Origin: Magicicada septendecula
Taxonomy: Eukaryota; Arthropoda; Insecta; Hemiptera; Cicadidae
Assembly: GCA_034769895.1 (NCBI GenBank)
Contig: JAWRYS010001461.1
Span: forward strand, 558,001-622,000
Length of the DNA: 64,000 bases
Reading direction: 5' to 3'
Notes under the pieces: model-generated
Told to the model about the DNA's origin: nothing
The model's input: the letters and a program-made list of their open reading frames with translations, nothing else
Databases searched by the model: none
Part shown: one piece after another, positions 42,529 through 53,388 of the stretch
Numbering within the stretch: the stretch's first letter is position 1
How the letters are laid out: each line of letters opens with the position of its first letter
Program-made: the position numbers and the translations under genes

Positions 42529-43860
42529 ATGGCAGAGAAAAACAAGAATGCAAATTTATGTGAAAGTAGTGTCGAGGAATCTATTTTAAATGTTACGCAA
42601 GACGATATAATATCGACAAATATTAACGAGAGCGTAGACAATACAACAGACGAATTAACGATTGAGACGGTAGACGTTAAGAGTAGCAGAATCGACAATG
42701 TAGACGTACTTAGTCAATCAGCATTATTTATGGAAATGATGAGTAGTAAATTTGACCGACAAAACACGAATTTGAATGAGTTTAGAATGGAAGTAAATGA
42801 TAATTTAAAAACGAGTTTGAATGAATTTAAGATTGAAATTAAGTCAGAAATAAATGCTAGTAACATAGAACTGAAAACGGAAGTAAACAAACAAGACAAA
42901 AAATTAAGAGAAATAGACAACAAGTTAGAAGAACAGAAAAAAACTATTGCGGGAGTGAGAGATGAACTGACCATAGATATAAATAAAATACAAACCGAAA
43001 TGAGAAATGATATAAAAATAATTAACGAAAAACAAAATGAGAAAATGCTAGAGACAAATAAAAAATTCGACGCATTAACAAATAAATTTAACAATAGAAT
43101 TAAAAAACAAAATGACAAAATTGACAGTAATGTTCAAGGTGTAATTGATGAGAGTGAGCGAATTAGACAAGCAAATTAAATACAAGCGAGTATAAATGAT
43201 GAATTCAGAAGTAACTTTGAGCAAGTTGATGCAATTAAAATGAATGTAACTAGTTTGAAAACTAAACAAACAGAGCACGAAAAAGAAATAATTAAAGTCA
43301 GAGAAGACTTAAGTGTAGCAATTAACCAAAAATTAACTAATGTGAGTGAGAGAGTGAACATGGAAGTGGAATTAGGTTATTTTAGTAATGAAAGTAGGGG
43401 GGTGAACCCCATACAATTTTTAAACTCTACAAAAGTTTCAACAAATATAACCAAGGGAAATTAAGTTAGTACGAATTTTAAAATACTTTAAAGGGGATGC
43501 TAAAATTTGGGCGGACGCTTATAACGATAACTGGGTAGATTTTAATGAGTTTGAACAAGCATTTAAAAATAAATACTGGTCGGAAGAAAAACAAGAGGGA
43601 GTACGCAGTACTATAATGGGATGGGGTAATTTTAATATTAAACATATGAGTATTACGTCGTACGTGACGAGACTATACAGTCAGGTTAAATATTTAAAAC
43701 CACCAATGCCTCTTTCATCTTTTATAAGATACATTAGTAAGCATTTACCTAAGGACATACGGTCCACAATCAGAACTCAGGAGTTTGCTAATATTGCAGA
43801 ATTAGAAAAAAATACTAGAAGCATACCAGAGTATAAAAGAGGAAGAAGATAATGAATACC
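42529..43860 (+). pseudogene. gag of element A: coiled coil and capsid region, broken
   Basis: The ATG at 42529 opens an acidic N-terminus, followed from residue ~60 by ~200 residues of charged heptads (K-F-D-R-Q-N, L-N-E-F-K-I-E-I, L-R-E-I-D-N-K-L-E-E-Q-K). A TAA at 43177-43179 interrupts the frame, which continues to 43464. After a frameshift, a Retrotrans_gag-like segment follows to ~43850: F-K-G-D-A-K-I-W-A-D-A-Y, N-W-V-D-F-N-E-F-E-Q-A-F, K-Y-W-S-E-E-K-Q, then L-P-K-D-I-R. This capsid-type domain is what the short gag-like proteins of B and D lack. Gag would assemble the cytoplasmic particle. The long coiled coil ahead of the capsid domain is unusual for Gypsy gag. Confidence 0.75.
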
Positions 43861-43928
43861 AGTTTAGAATAAATGAATCAAATCAAATAAATACCGAAGT
43901 AAGACAACCAGACCATTTTGTTAATAAT

Positions 43929-44267
43929 ATGAGTAGATCGGGGGAGGGAGCATGGTTATGTCCAAACCCTAGTTGTAGAGCTAATAATTATAATGGTTCG
44001 CGGAATCAATGTTATAGGTGTCAGGGTCCGAGGGGTAGTGCTCAAGGGAGAGTAGAGAATCATAGTGAGTTTAGAGGGAGTCATAGGGGGAGAGGCTTCA
44101 CCAGTAATCGGGGAATGCTGGGGAATTTCAACCACAGAGGTAGAGGGGGATATGTGAATAACCCAAATGACACTCGGGGTGTAGAAGCACCTGCTAATAA
44201 CCAAAACAACAGAGCGGATCACAGGGGAGTTTACAGCAAACCACCACCTCCAATACAGTTAAACTAA
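43929..44267 (+). pseudogene. gag C-terminus of element A: RanBP2-type zinc finger and RG-rich tail
   Basis: A 112-codon frame contains W-L-C-P-N-P-S-C-R-A-N-N-Y-N, then R-N-Q-C-Y-R-C-Q-G-P-R. This is the W-x-C-x4-C-x3-N-x6-C-x2-C signature of RanBP2-type zinc fingers, closest in style to the finger of FUS/EWS/TAF15 proteins. It is followed by an RG/RGG-rich stretch (R-G-S-H-R-G-R-G-F, H-R-G-R-G-G-Y). The position, between capsid and protease, is where Gypsy gags normally carry a CCHC knuckle or a basic tail, so it should bind RNA. It is in a different frame from the capsid segment, either from a mutation or a programmed shift. Confidence 0.7.
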
Positions 44268-44311
44268 TCAGGGCGGTTGAAAAGAAAAGCCCCCAGTCAT
44301 CTAGAAATCAC

Positions 44312-44760
44312 ATGACAATAGGGTCACTTATCACCAACATACATAATGATTTATCCGATGAAGAAGTGGGGGAGAGCAGCAATACTTTTGGGATGGCGGA
44401 ATTTGAAGCCGAAGTGTTTAATTCTAAATACACTTTTTTAGTAGATTCAGGGAGTGAACTGACCGCAATAGATAACATTTTTGAAAAAATAAAACTACAG
44501 AGACAATTCCACAACTACCAGTACTGGGAATTAGTATTATAGGGGAATGGGTGTTCGCAGTAAAAAGGTAACTAAACAAATAATGCTACAATTAAAGGTA
44601 AATAAAAACACAATAAATGTGGCTTTTTTGGTCATTCCAGGATTAAATATGGGAGCTACAATGGGTAATGATTTTTTAAATAATTTCAAAGTGGAATTAA
44701 ACTATTACACACAGACTATGAAATTAAACAATGATAATAATATAATTGAAATACCATTTA
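44312..44760 (+). pseudogene. aspartic protease of element A, broken
   Basis: The first part (44312-44542) contains F-L-V-D-S-G-S-E-L-T-A-I, the D-S/T-G active-site loop of retropepsins. After a frameshift at about 44540-44547, the second part has L-V-I-P-G-L-N-M and M-G-N-D-F-L, the usual I-x-G-x-D-F-L flap/dimer-end motif of Gypsy proteases. Its job would be to cleave the gag-pol precursor in the particle. The frameshift inactivates this copy. Confidence 0.75.
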
Positions 44761-44779
44761 TACAAAAGAAAACTGTAGA

Positions 44780-45930
44780 AATGAAAGCATTAAAAATAAT
44801 TAATAAGGGAATGTTAATTTCTGATAACGATATAAACGAATGTAGGCCCTTGATGATTAATTATTGTAACTTGAGGGTAAATAATAATGAATTATTTGAA
44901 ATTGAAGATAGTTGGGGTGAAAAAATGAAAATCCTATATCAAAAGGGGGAATTCAGTTATCAAGATAGGGAAAAAGTAGTACAAATAATAAATAAAAATA
45001 AGTTAGTTTTTTCAGACGAACCAGGTTTAGTAAAAAATTTTAAGGGTAAATTAGTCGTTAAAGAAAAAACACCCTTTGCACCTAAAACCTATCCGGTACC
45101 ATACTCCAAGAGGGGGTTAGTACAGGAGGAAATAAAATGTTAAGGGAAGGTATAATAGAAAAATCCACTTCACCATATTCCAACCCTTTAGTAGTGGTTA
45201 CCAAGAAAGATTTATCAATAAAACTGTGTTTAGACGCGAGACAAGTAAACAGAATAATTGTTCCAGACAGAGAATCACCAGAACCAGTGAGTGAAATTCT
45301 TCAACTTGATGGAACCAAGTACATCACAACGTTGGACTTAACAGCCGGGTACTGCCAGATAGAGCTGGAAGAAGAATCCCGTCAATATGTAGCGTTTTTA
45401 TACAATGGCAGGAACTACCAATTCCGAAGGTTACCTTTCGGACTGAACATAAGTGTTGCGATTTTCATTAAATGTTTAGACTACGTATTAGGGAGGGAGA
45501 TTTTAGAATTTACAACTGTATATGTGGACGATATAGTTATTACGTCACCAGACATTGACACACATTGCGAAAGGTTAGATAGAGTGCTATGTAGGCTGCA
45601 TGAATATGGAATAACAGTTTAAGAAGTCAGAATTTTTGAAAGAACAAGTTAATTTTTTAGGCCATATAATTTCAGCAAAGGGTATCAGTACAGACCCTAA
45701 GAAAGTAGAAATAATACAGAATTTTCCTATACCAAAAATGTTAAGCAGTTGCAAAGTTTCTTAAGTTTGTGCAATTATTATAGGCAGTTTGTAGACAAAT
45801 ATTCCTATTTAACAGTACAATTGGGGCATTTGTTAAATAAAGATAATCAATGGCAGTGGAATACGAAAGAGCAAACTATATTTGAATTAATAAAAATTAG
45901 ATTTTTAAATACGGTAATATTAGCTCATCC
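44780..45930 (+). pseudogene. reverse transcriptase of element A, broken; interrupted by element B
   Basis: The frame enters reverse transcriptase at about 45000-45143 (F-S-D-E-P-G, then T-Y-P-V-P-Y). It shifts frame near 45140 and continues R-E-G-I-I-E-K-S-T-S-P-Y-S-N-P, L-C-L-D-A-R-Q-V-N, T-L-D-L-T-A-G-Y-C-Q-I, R-L-P-F-G-L and the catalytic Y-V-D-D at ~45522-45533. Another frameshift lies near 45620, followed by F-L-G-H-I-I-S and L-C-N-Y-Y-R-Q-F of the thumb/connection region, with a further shift near 45740. At 45930 the coding sequence is split by LTR element B and resumes at 56096-56100 in a continuous sense after removal of B and one TSD copy. It would make cDNA in the particle. Confidence 0.85.
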
Positions 45931-46169
45931 TGTAATGGTACAGACCTATAGGGCTTTAAATGAAATCTTTTCAATATTATTTGCAACTAAGAAATTATGG
46001 TGAAGAGACTGTAGCGTCGAGATGGGTGTGTATTGGCATTGGTATGTGGAGGGCGCGCCCGCGCTTTCAACCGCGCACACAGTCGGCCAAGTTTCTCACG
46101 CTAACGGCACGAACTGGTACATTCTTTCTGGCCCAGCGCACGGAAAACAAGGGGAGTCGACGAATAATA

Positions 46170-48484
46170 CAGTAGAAGCCCGATATAGTGCGGTCCGATA
46201 TACCGCGGATTTGGATATAACGCGGTGAAGAGTATGTCACCCGTTATTAGCGAAAATTCTTACTTGTAGAGAGTGAGTAAATTATGAATTGTTTATCGTG
46301 ACTTCCGTAGCCACATTGGAATGCGTTGCGTTTATTGTAAACAAAGGCTTGTTGTTGGAAACGGCGTTGTAAACAACAGCCAGAATTGCCAGTTCAAGTG
46401 TACCTGTAGACATAAACAATTGCCCCGTATTTACAGTCTCTACGTTTCTAAAAATTCATGCCAAGGCAAGCAGCCAACTAAATCCCTTCTCTCCCTCATA
46501 ATGTACTCTTATATTACAGTATAAGATCATACTCTGATATTATCTTATCAAAGTGTATAGTCTTTGTCATAAATTCGCATAGTGCAGAGTTTTGTGATGT
46601 CACAGAAAAGAAAAGCATATTCTGTGAGTGACAAACTCAAAATAATTGATCGTGTGAAGAACGGAGAGTCAAAGGCAAGTTTATCACGTGAGTGTGGCAT
46701 CCCAGAAGGAACAATTAGAGGGTGGATGAAGGAAGAAGATAAACTTAAAAGTTTTGTGAACACAGTTGAAAGTGAAGTGGGGTTGCAAAGAAAAAAGACT
46801 AAAGTAGGTAAGGATAGTGAACTAGATGAGTGTCTGTACAGGTGGTTTTTAATAAAATGAAGTGAAGGTGTGCCACTGTCAGGACCAGTTATTAGAGCTC
46901 AAGTTGTGAAATTCCATAGTGATTTACATGGCAACAGTGACTTTAATGCATCTGATGGGTGGTTTTCGCGATGGAAATCTCGTCATGGTATAAGCCAGAT
47001 AAGCATTGAAGGGAAAGCACGATCATGTGACAGTGAAGCTGCAGCACTTTTTCCTCAGGCATTAAACAAAGTAATGATCAATAACGATTTAAATGAAAAT
47101 CAAGTGTATAACTGTGATGAAACTGCTCTGTATTTTCGAATGCTTCCTACCAGAACTCTGGATGTGAATAATTCAATAAATAAATCTGGATTAAAAATAA
47201 ATAAGGATAGAGTTACCCTCCTGTCTGCCACAAATAAATCAGGCAGCCACAAAGTTAAACCTCTCTGTATAGGGAAAAGCTGAAATCCTAGATGCTTTCA
47301 ACATGTTAACATGACGTCATTACCCATCACATATCGTAATACAAAAAATGCTTGGATGACAAGTGATATTTTCGGTAAATGGTTCCATGAAGAATTTGTT
47401 CCATCTGTGAGAAGCCACCTGCGGTCACTCAACCTCGAAGAAAAAGCTGTACTAACCCTTGACCACTGTCCAGCACATCCACCTGCTGATATGCTACAGT
47501 CAAGAGATGGGAAAATCGGAGTCATGTTCTTGCCGAAAAACACTACAGCATGATCCAGCCATTAGATCACGGCATCATAAAAGCATTTAAAGCGCATTAC
47601 CGCCGTGAACTTCTGAGTGCTATAGTGAATTCTGATGAGGAAATGGAAATTTACCTTAAGTCAATAAACCTGAAAACAGTTGCGTATTCAATAGGTCTTG
47701 CATGGGAAAGTATTAGTACGGCCACGATTCAGAATTGCTGGAAGAAATGTTCCTTTGAACAAAACATCGCCGATGGAAATTGCTCTGTTGCCGGATTCAC
47801 TAATAGTGATGTACAGTCTGCGAGTAGTGCTCTGCATTGCAACTTCACTCTAGATGACTTGAATGACTGGGCAGAAGTTGACAACGGTGAGCCTGTTACA
47901 GAATGTATAGGAGATAAAGATATCATCGATGCAGTCCGAAATGCAAATTGCGAAGAAAAAGAAGACGATGACGATGATGGAAATGAAAATGGGGTGGAAG
48001 TGAAAGAAGTTATTCCAAATGTTAGTGAAGTGATAATACACATAAACAAAGTAATTTCGTGGATGGAGAGGCAAAGTGAATCTAATAATGTTCATCTGCT
48101 GCACCTCGCGTTTATAAAACAATACGCGGAAAAGAAACGCTGTGCATTATCCTGTCAAACAACAATTACGGACTTTTTTAAGACCAACAATTAGGCCTAC
48201 AGTAGGTCGAGTGAGCAATGTATAAATAGTGTATTTTATATTCCATTGGATTAAAATAGATTAAAATATTGGATTAAAATACAGTTTTCATATTTTTTAT
48301 TTCCACATTTGGTGACGTAATTTACGTACAGTATATAGTAGTGCATTATGCTGTAGCCTTTTTCCCGGTCCTCCCTCCCCATCATTTGTCACTGTACAGG
48401 TCACCTTCCGATATACCGCGGTTACGCCTATAACGCGGGGGAAAGTATGTCACCCGACAACCGCGCTATCTCGGGCTTCTACTG
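46170..48484 (+). mobile_element. Tigger/pogo DNA transposon inserted in the 5' LTR of element B, TA TSD
   Basis: The ends are inverted repeats starting CAGTAGAAGCCCGATATAGT, paired with CAGTAGAAGCCCGAGATAGC at the right end (2 mismatches in 24 bp). TA flanks both sides (46168-46169 and 48485-48486). The empty site is seen in the 3' LTR of B at ~55227-55240, where the flanking sequences join with a single TA. Subterminal words 'ccgatataccgcgg' and 'tataacgcgg...agtatgtcacccg' occur near both ends in the same direction, probable transposase-binding repeats. Confidence 0.95.
46597..48194 (+). pseudogene. Tigger transposase, three lesions
   Basis: The ATG at 46597 starts a pogo/Tigger transposase that is almost full length (~530 codons). 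The N-terminal CENP-B HTH reads R-K-A-Y-S-V-S-D-K-L-K-I-I-D, then G-I-P-E-G-T-I-R-G-W. The second DNA-binding helix follows (G-W-F-S-R-W-K-S-R-H-G-I). The DDE core has C-D-E-T-A-L-Y-F (first Asp, ~residue 173), T-L-D-H-C-P-A-H-P (second, ~287) and Q-P-L-D-H-G-I (third, ~321). The tail is acidic. Lesions are in-frame TGA at 46858-46860, TGA at 47281-47283, and a one-base deletion near 47550. It is otherwise well preserved, so the insertion is young. Intact relatives cut and paste into TA. Confidence 0.92.
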
Positions 48485-49371
48485 TATCTGAAGGCAGCGG
48501 ACGCCAGTAGTGGTGCGCATCGCCGGCCGGGAAAAGTTTTATCTCGTTCGCCTATAAAAAATGGTAAAATAGTTAAAGCACTCTATTGAGAGACCGAACC
48601 CCGGCTGGGCTTCAGCACATAGATTTGTCAGCCTAAAACTTTATTTTATACTTTCAAAATTTTATAATGTGATTGAATAACAAAACATGGATGTGAGTTC
48701 AGTTTAACAATAACCTAAAATGAATTAGAGGTACGAACAATTACAATTTGGTGACGCAACAAATAAAAGGTTGGAGAAATAATGTGATACAATCGTGCAA
48801 CTGTAATAAATCGTTAATATTCAAAATTAACAGTGAGAATTATTCGGACAAAAGTGAACAAAATTTGTGGAGATCAACAAGTGACCTGCAGGGATGCCGA
48901 TACCACGTAACCGTATATCAAACAAATTAATTATGAAAACTTAAATAAAAAAAAAGCGCTTAATTAAATATGGTATGTGTGTGAATGAGAGAATATGCAG
49001 ATACTGGGGCTGTCTTATCAATAGATATAAGAAAGACATATTTAAGCTAACTAGAGTAGGAAAGCTATATTAAATTTCCGATGTAACATTAGTATCAGTA
49101 TTTGTTCAAAGAAAAGATAAAGAGTAAGAAATTTGAAAAGAGAGAATATAAAGAAATGTATTAAAAAGAATAAATCCATTACATTATTTCACTTGATATA
49201 TATGTGTTATAATAATCATTTCAAGTACCTAATTTCATTTTCTGTGCTGGTAAATTCGCTATACGAAATAGGGTTACACCACTAGACGATCTGGCCAGAG
49301 AGTGACAAATAGAAGGTAAGTGGGAGTTTAAGATCATTTTGTAATTAATTAAATCGTAGGAAACACGACAA

Positions 49372-49391
49372 TGGTACCGCGTGACCAGGAT
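49372..49391 (+). promoter_or_regulatory. primer-binding site of element B
   Basis: TGGTACCGCGTGACCAGGAT starts one base after the LTR end. Its complement would be a tRNA 3' end ...GGTACCA. I cannot name the tRNA. It differs from the Lys-like sites of A and D, and no second copy is evident. Confidence 0.55.
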
Positions 49392-49584
49392 TTGGAATAA
49401 ATAATGTATTTATTCCAAATTGGCCTATTTTAAAGCACAGAGAATGGAATAAGGTTGGCGGAAGCTGAAAATAACTTACGTAAAATTTACGCAACATACG
49501 CAAAATAAAATTACGAGGTGTTGAGAAATTGTGCATGTTAGAGTACAAGTAAAATTTAATAAGTATTTAATAGAACAGTATAAA

Positions 49585-50304
49585 ATGTCTGACAACGAAA
49601 AAGAGAACAATTTGATAGATTCAGTTATGAGTGAGAGTGGCCTTGGGTCAATGGACCCGTCACCAAGTGTGGGCGAATTAAGTCAGTCAATGCCAACAGC
49701 TGATTTGAGCGTTCAATCAGTAACTAATGCTGACCTAACCGGGTCAATTATAATCGATAATGCAGAAGCACAATCTACTCCTGTAGTGACAAAAACAAAA
49801 GAAAAAGAGTTGTCAATAAATGATATATTCAACCTGATACAAATTATGTCTGAAAACATGGTAAAAAATAGTGATTTCAATGTATTAAATAAACGATTTG
49901 ATAGTAGTGACGAAAAATTCGATAAAATAAATAAACGTTTTGATGCAAATGACGAAAAATTGGAGATTTTAAGTAATGACATTAAATAACACAAAATAAA
50001 ATGTGAGCAACAGAATATTAAAAATATCAATTTTAAAGAACTTAAAGAACAAAATATTAAGTATGAGCAGAACATAAGTGTAAAGTTTGATTCTATGAGT
50101 AATGAATTATGTAAACATATTAATGAACGTTTCCAGATAGCTATAAAACGAATAAAAGATGATGACAATGTTACAAGAAATACCGGTAAGTGTAGTGGGA
50201 ATGTGACTAGTGAAGAAATGATTGATAACAAGGTGAGTAATCATGATAATTATAGTAATGAGTACGGGGCGGATTTCTATGATATGTCATATTTTTTTTC
50301 TTGA
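49585..50304 (+). pseudogene. gag-like coiled-coil protein of element B, interrupted by hAT
   Basis: The ATG at 49585 (M-S-D-N-E-K-E-N) opens a frame to 49989: an acidic, Ser-rich first ~70 residues, then I-N-D-I-F-N-L-I-Q and a coiled coil with repeats N-K-R-F-D-S-S-D-E-K-F-D and N-K-R-F-D-A-N-D-E-K-L. A stop at 49987-49989 is followed by more of the same protein to ~50262 (F-K-E-L-K-E-Q-N-I-K, then I-N-E-R-F-Q), where the hAT insertion cuts it. The frame continues after 52727 to a stop at 52754-52756. The layout matches the gag N-terminus of A and D, without capsid, zinc finger, protease or pol. Confidence 0.6.
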
Positions 50305-52718
50305 CATTATTTCAGGTTTCAGCTTGATTTAAACTTGATTCCAAGTATTTTGATGAAGATTGATAGTGTTTTATTGTGCATATAATTGCATATTTCGGTA
50401 GTTTTAAGTTTTTTAGCATATTTAGCACTAAAATGCATATTTAAGTTATATTTTTTGACTTTTCATATGCATATTTAGACATTTATGAAGTTTTACAGCA
50501 TATTTACAATGAAAATGGATTATAATGGTATTTTCGTGTATTTTTCACACGAAAATGCATTTATTCGTTCCGTAACAAATTGTGGTGTGTTAAAGTAGTA
50601 AACACATCTTTCAGAATGTCCTTAAAATACCTATATATTCCGAGAAATGGTTAATAAGGTGTGAAATGTCTTTGGAATGCGGATTTCAAGTACCGTTAGG
50701 CCTCTATTGTTTGCCTCCATGAGCGATAATGCCAGCGGGCAGAAGTGAAGGGAGGGGGAGGGTTTTTCTTACATTTTGTAAAGTGCTTTTAACTTTCACC
50801 TTCCCCTGTAATGGTCATTCACTCATTCCGTGTGTCCGCAGTTTGTTTCCATCATGCCTAGAATAAAGAGTTCAGTGAATGAAAAGGTGCGTGGTTTTAT
50901 TCGAGAATTTGGTGATAAAATATTTAGTACCGATGGCACTATTTTATTTTGTAAGTTGTGTGAAGTTAAAGTCGCCACTGAGAAACGTTTCGCTGTGCAG
51001 CAACACTGTAATATGGCAAAACATAAAAATTGCTTACAAAGACAGTCAGCAGTCGAAAGTAGACAACTTCTATTATTCGAAAAATCTGCTAGTACTTCCA
51101 CTTCATCTTCCAACACTTCAGAGTTTACGAAGGATCTCTGCAGGGCGATGATTTCATCCAACATCCCATTGAAAAAGCTTAACAATCAAAGCTTGAGACA
51201 GTTTCTGGAGAAATATACGAAACATCCGGTTCCAAATGAATCAACGCTGAGGAAGAACTATCTGACTGGGTGTTACGAAGAGGTGTTGGATAAAATAAGA
51301 TGTAGCGTGGGGGACTGTAGAATATGGGTTTCAATTGATGAAACAACAGATGTTGATGGGAGGTATGTTGCAAACGTGATTGTTGGAACACTGAAAGAAG
51401 ACAGACCTGGAGAAATATTCCTCCTAGCATGTGAAGTGCTAGAGAGGACAAATCATTCAAGTATTGCTGTTTTATTCGACGATTCTTTGAATATACTGTG
51501 GCCAAATGGGGTAAAAAGAGAGAATGTTCTTCTCTTTATTACTGACGTGGCTCCTTATATGATAAAAGCAGCCAAGGGACTAAAGATGTTATATCCGAAG
51601 ATGATACATGTAACATGCCTTGCGCATGCTTTACATAGAGTGGCCGAAGAAATTCGCAGTAACTACCCAAAAGTGGATAAATTAATATCAAATGGAAAGA
51701 AAGCCTTTATGAAATCACCACTCCGCCTGCAGGTATTTAAAGATGCAGCTCCTTCATTGCCCCTTCCTCCCCAGCCTGTCCTAACACGCTGGGGTACCTG
51801 GATTGAAGCTGCGGTATATTACTGCAACAATTACGACACCCTGGAGAAGGTCATGAACTCCTTGGACCCTACAGATTCTTTGTCAGTGAAAATAATGCAA
51901 GATTTGTTTTCATGTTCCACTATAAAAACTGACCTAGCTTACTTAAAATCCAACTTCGGTTTCTTACCGAGCAAAATCACCCAGCTAGAAGCTTCAGGTT
52001 CTGAACTAAGTGATGCTCTGAATATTGTAAAATACACAGAACAAGAATTAAAACGTGCAAAAGGAATCGTAGCAGCCAAAGTTTGTGCAAAATTAGTGAG
52101 TGGACTGGAGAAGAATCCTGGATTTTTGCAACTGTGTGGCATAAGTGAGATTTTGTGCGGAAATGAACCAGGTTCAGACTTCGAAAATGAATTTTCATTC
52201 TTTGATCTAAGTTTATTTAAGTACGCCCCCATTACTTCGTGTGATGTGGAGAGAAGTTTCTTCCGCTACAAGACCATTCTCTGCGACAACAGGAGAGGAT
52301 TTTCATTTCACAACCTGAAAATGCATGTCGTCATCAACTGCAACAATTCAGCTGATAATGAAGACTGAGATCAGGTAAGAATATTTTTAATAGGGGTGTT
52401 AAATGGGATTTGCGTAAGTAAAATTATTTAATTACTTTTCTCTCCCTTACAGGGTTGGTGCTGCTTTGCAGAATGCAGTTAAAGGAGTTCGTGAATGCTG
52501 CATTGTGTGACTATCTTAAAGACACTCATTTGAAGTAGATAAATAAAAATAATAATTAACAGGATTAACTCTATATTTAATAAATAAAATAAAAATGTAA
52601 CACATACGTGTCATTAATAAAGTCATATTTTGGATTTTATTGGTCATGTTTTAATGTTTTTAGGTCATAAATGCATGGATATTTCCTACATTTTTAGGTC
52701 ATAGAAATCCGCCCCCTA
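50263..52718 (+). mobile_element. hAT DNA transposon with perfect 8-bp TSD, intact transposase
   Basis: The ends are inverted repeats TA(C/G)GGGGCGGATTTCTATGA, 20 bp with one mismatch. GTAATGAG lies directly outside both ends (50255-50262 and 52719-52726), the 8-bp TSD of hAT elements. The left subterminal region (50380-50510) has four copies of GCATATTTA-like words and the right one two copies of TTTTTAGGTCAT, likely transposase-binding sites. The element is 2456 bp with one uninterrupted gene. It interrupts element B. Confidence 0.96.
50854..52368 (+). CDS. hAT transposase (full length, ~504 aa)
   Basis: The ATG at 50854 (M-P-R-I-K-S-S) is chosen; the open frame upstream lacks another ATG, and 'ccgcag' before it could be a splice acceptor. 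Residues ~25-65 hold a BED-like zinc finger (F-C-K-L-C ... Q-Q-H-C-N-M-A-K-H). The RNase-H-like core has S-I-D-E-T-T-D (first Asp, ~160), F-I-T-D-V-A-P (second, ~228), C-L-A-H-A-L-H-R-V with the conserved C-x2-H, R-W-G-T-W, and the catalytic Glu in D-V-E-R-S-F-F (~463) within the C-terminal dimerisation region. There is no stop or frameshift. The related domesticated human protein CGGBP1 shares the zinc-finger style. It could be functional. Confidence 0.93.
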   Translation: MPRIKSSVNEKVRGFIREFGDKIFSTDGTILFCKLCEVKVATEKRFAVQQHCNMAKHKNCLQRQSAVESRQLLLFEKSASTSTSSSNTSEFTKDLCRAMISSNIPLKKLNNQSLRQFLEKYTKHPVPNESTLRKNYLTGCYEEVLDKIRCSVGDCRIWVSIDETTDVDGRYVANVIVGTLKEDRPGEIFLLACEVLERTNHSSIAVLFDDSLNILWPNGVKRENVLLFITDVAPYMIKAAKGLKMLYPKMIHVTCLAHALHRVAEEIRSNYPKVDKLISNGKKAFMKSPLRLQVFKDAAPSLPLPPQPVLTRWGTWIEAAVYYCNNYDTLEKVMNSLDPTDSLSVKIMQDLFSCSTIKTDLAYLKSNFGFLPSKITQLEASGSELSDALNIVKYTEQELKRAKGIVAAKVCAKLVSGLEKNPGFLQLCGISEILCGNEPGSDFENEFSFFDLSLFKYAPITSCDVERSFFRYKTILCDNRRGFSFHNLKMHVVINCNNSADNED

Positions 52719-52766
52719 GTAATGAGTTAACAAATGATAATGAGATAATTAAGTAGGTCCCCTTTT

Positions 52767-52957
52767 ATGTATCATGAGTTCCCTGAAAGAATCAGGATGG
52801 GTTATGATAATGTTATGTTGCCTTTTGTGTGGAGTGATAGAAACAAAGTGAGATGGTGTCAGGATGAGTGGTTTTGTGAGAGAGTGGTAGAATTGTTCAC
52901 ATTTAGAGAAAGAGAGATAATATTATTTGATGTTGTTAGAAGTTATGAAGAGCTAAG

Positions 52958-53021
<64 letters not shown>

Positions 53022-53063
53022 ATATTGTTGACTTACCTTGTTATGAAGATAGTGAAGAAATAA
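52767..53063 (+). pseudogene. second orphan protein of element B, with (GA)n expansion
   Basis: The frame reads F-P-E-R-I-R-M-G, then W-C-Q-D-E-W-F-C-E-R-V-V, then L-F-D-V-V-R-S-Y-E-E-L, then an R-E repeat encoded by the GA microsatellite, then T-Y-L-V-M-K-I. Spaced similarity to element D (27157-27504 and the start of 26789-27055) shows that both come from one longer ancestral protein. The R-E repeat replaces a short native I-E-R-E/E-R-E-V-region. No family is recognised, and the frame is broken at 53063. Confidence 0.45.
52960..53018 (+). repeat. (GA)n microsatellite
   Basis: About 28 GA units, inside the orphan frame of element B, expanding an existing Arg-Glu codon pair. It should be highly length-variable. 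Confidence 0.95.
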
Positions 53064-53388
53064 ACAATAATAACGTTGATAATTATATTAAATGCTTACC
53101 TGTGCTTAGACGCGGAGTATTAGTAGTAAATGATTTTGAAACTGAGAGATTAAAATACTCACGGGTGATAGGTAATAATACAGACAGTGACCAGACCAAA
53201 ATCAATGATGTAGACAGGTTTTATGATTTGATATTAATGTGGGATAATCCAGTAAATTATTAAGTGGGTTTTACGGAACAATTTGAAATATTAGAGAACT
53301 ATTATATAAATAATAATAATTAATTGAGTGTGAGTAAGGACGATAATTATTATATAAAAGTAAGACTCATACATGATGATGGAGGCTG
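53064..53388 (+). pseudogene. orphan DDGG protein of element B, broken
   Basis: In scattered frames the sequence gives C-L-P-V-L-R-R-G-V-L-V-V-N-D-F-E-T-E-R, then D-V-D-R-F-Y-D-L-I-L-M-W-D, and finally Y-Y-I-K-V-R-L-I-H-D-D-G-G-stop at 53388. Stops at ~53263 and 53320 interrupt it. The end and position match the DDGG frames in G and D. The function is unknown. Conservation of an exact D-D-G-G terminus suggests a C-terminal recognition motif or a processing site. Confidence 0.45.

Larger units (their letters stand above)
45931..49370 (+). repeat. 5' LTR of element B, split by a Tigger insertion
   Basis: Removing the Tigger element (46170-48484) and one TA leaves ~1123 bp that match 54992-56095 (1104 bp). 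The LTR contains a GC-rich promoter-like part (46050-46165) and a splice-donor-like 'agaaggtaagt' at 49311-49321. It ends 'aaacacgaca' and is followed by the primer site at 49372. Confidence 0.88.
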
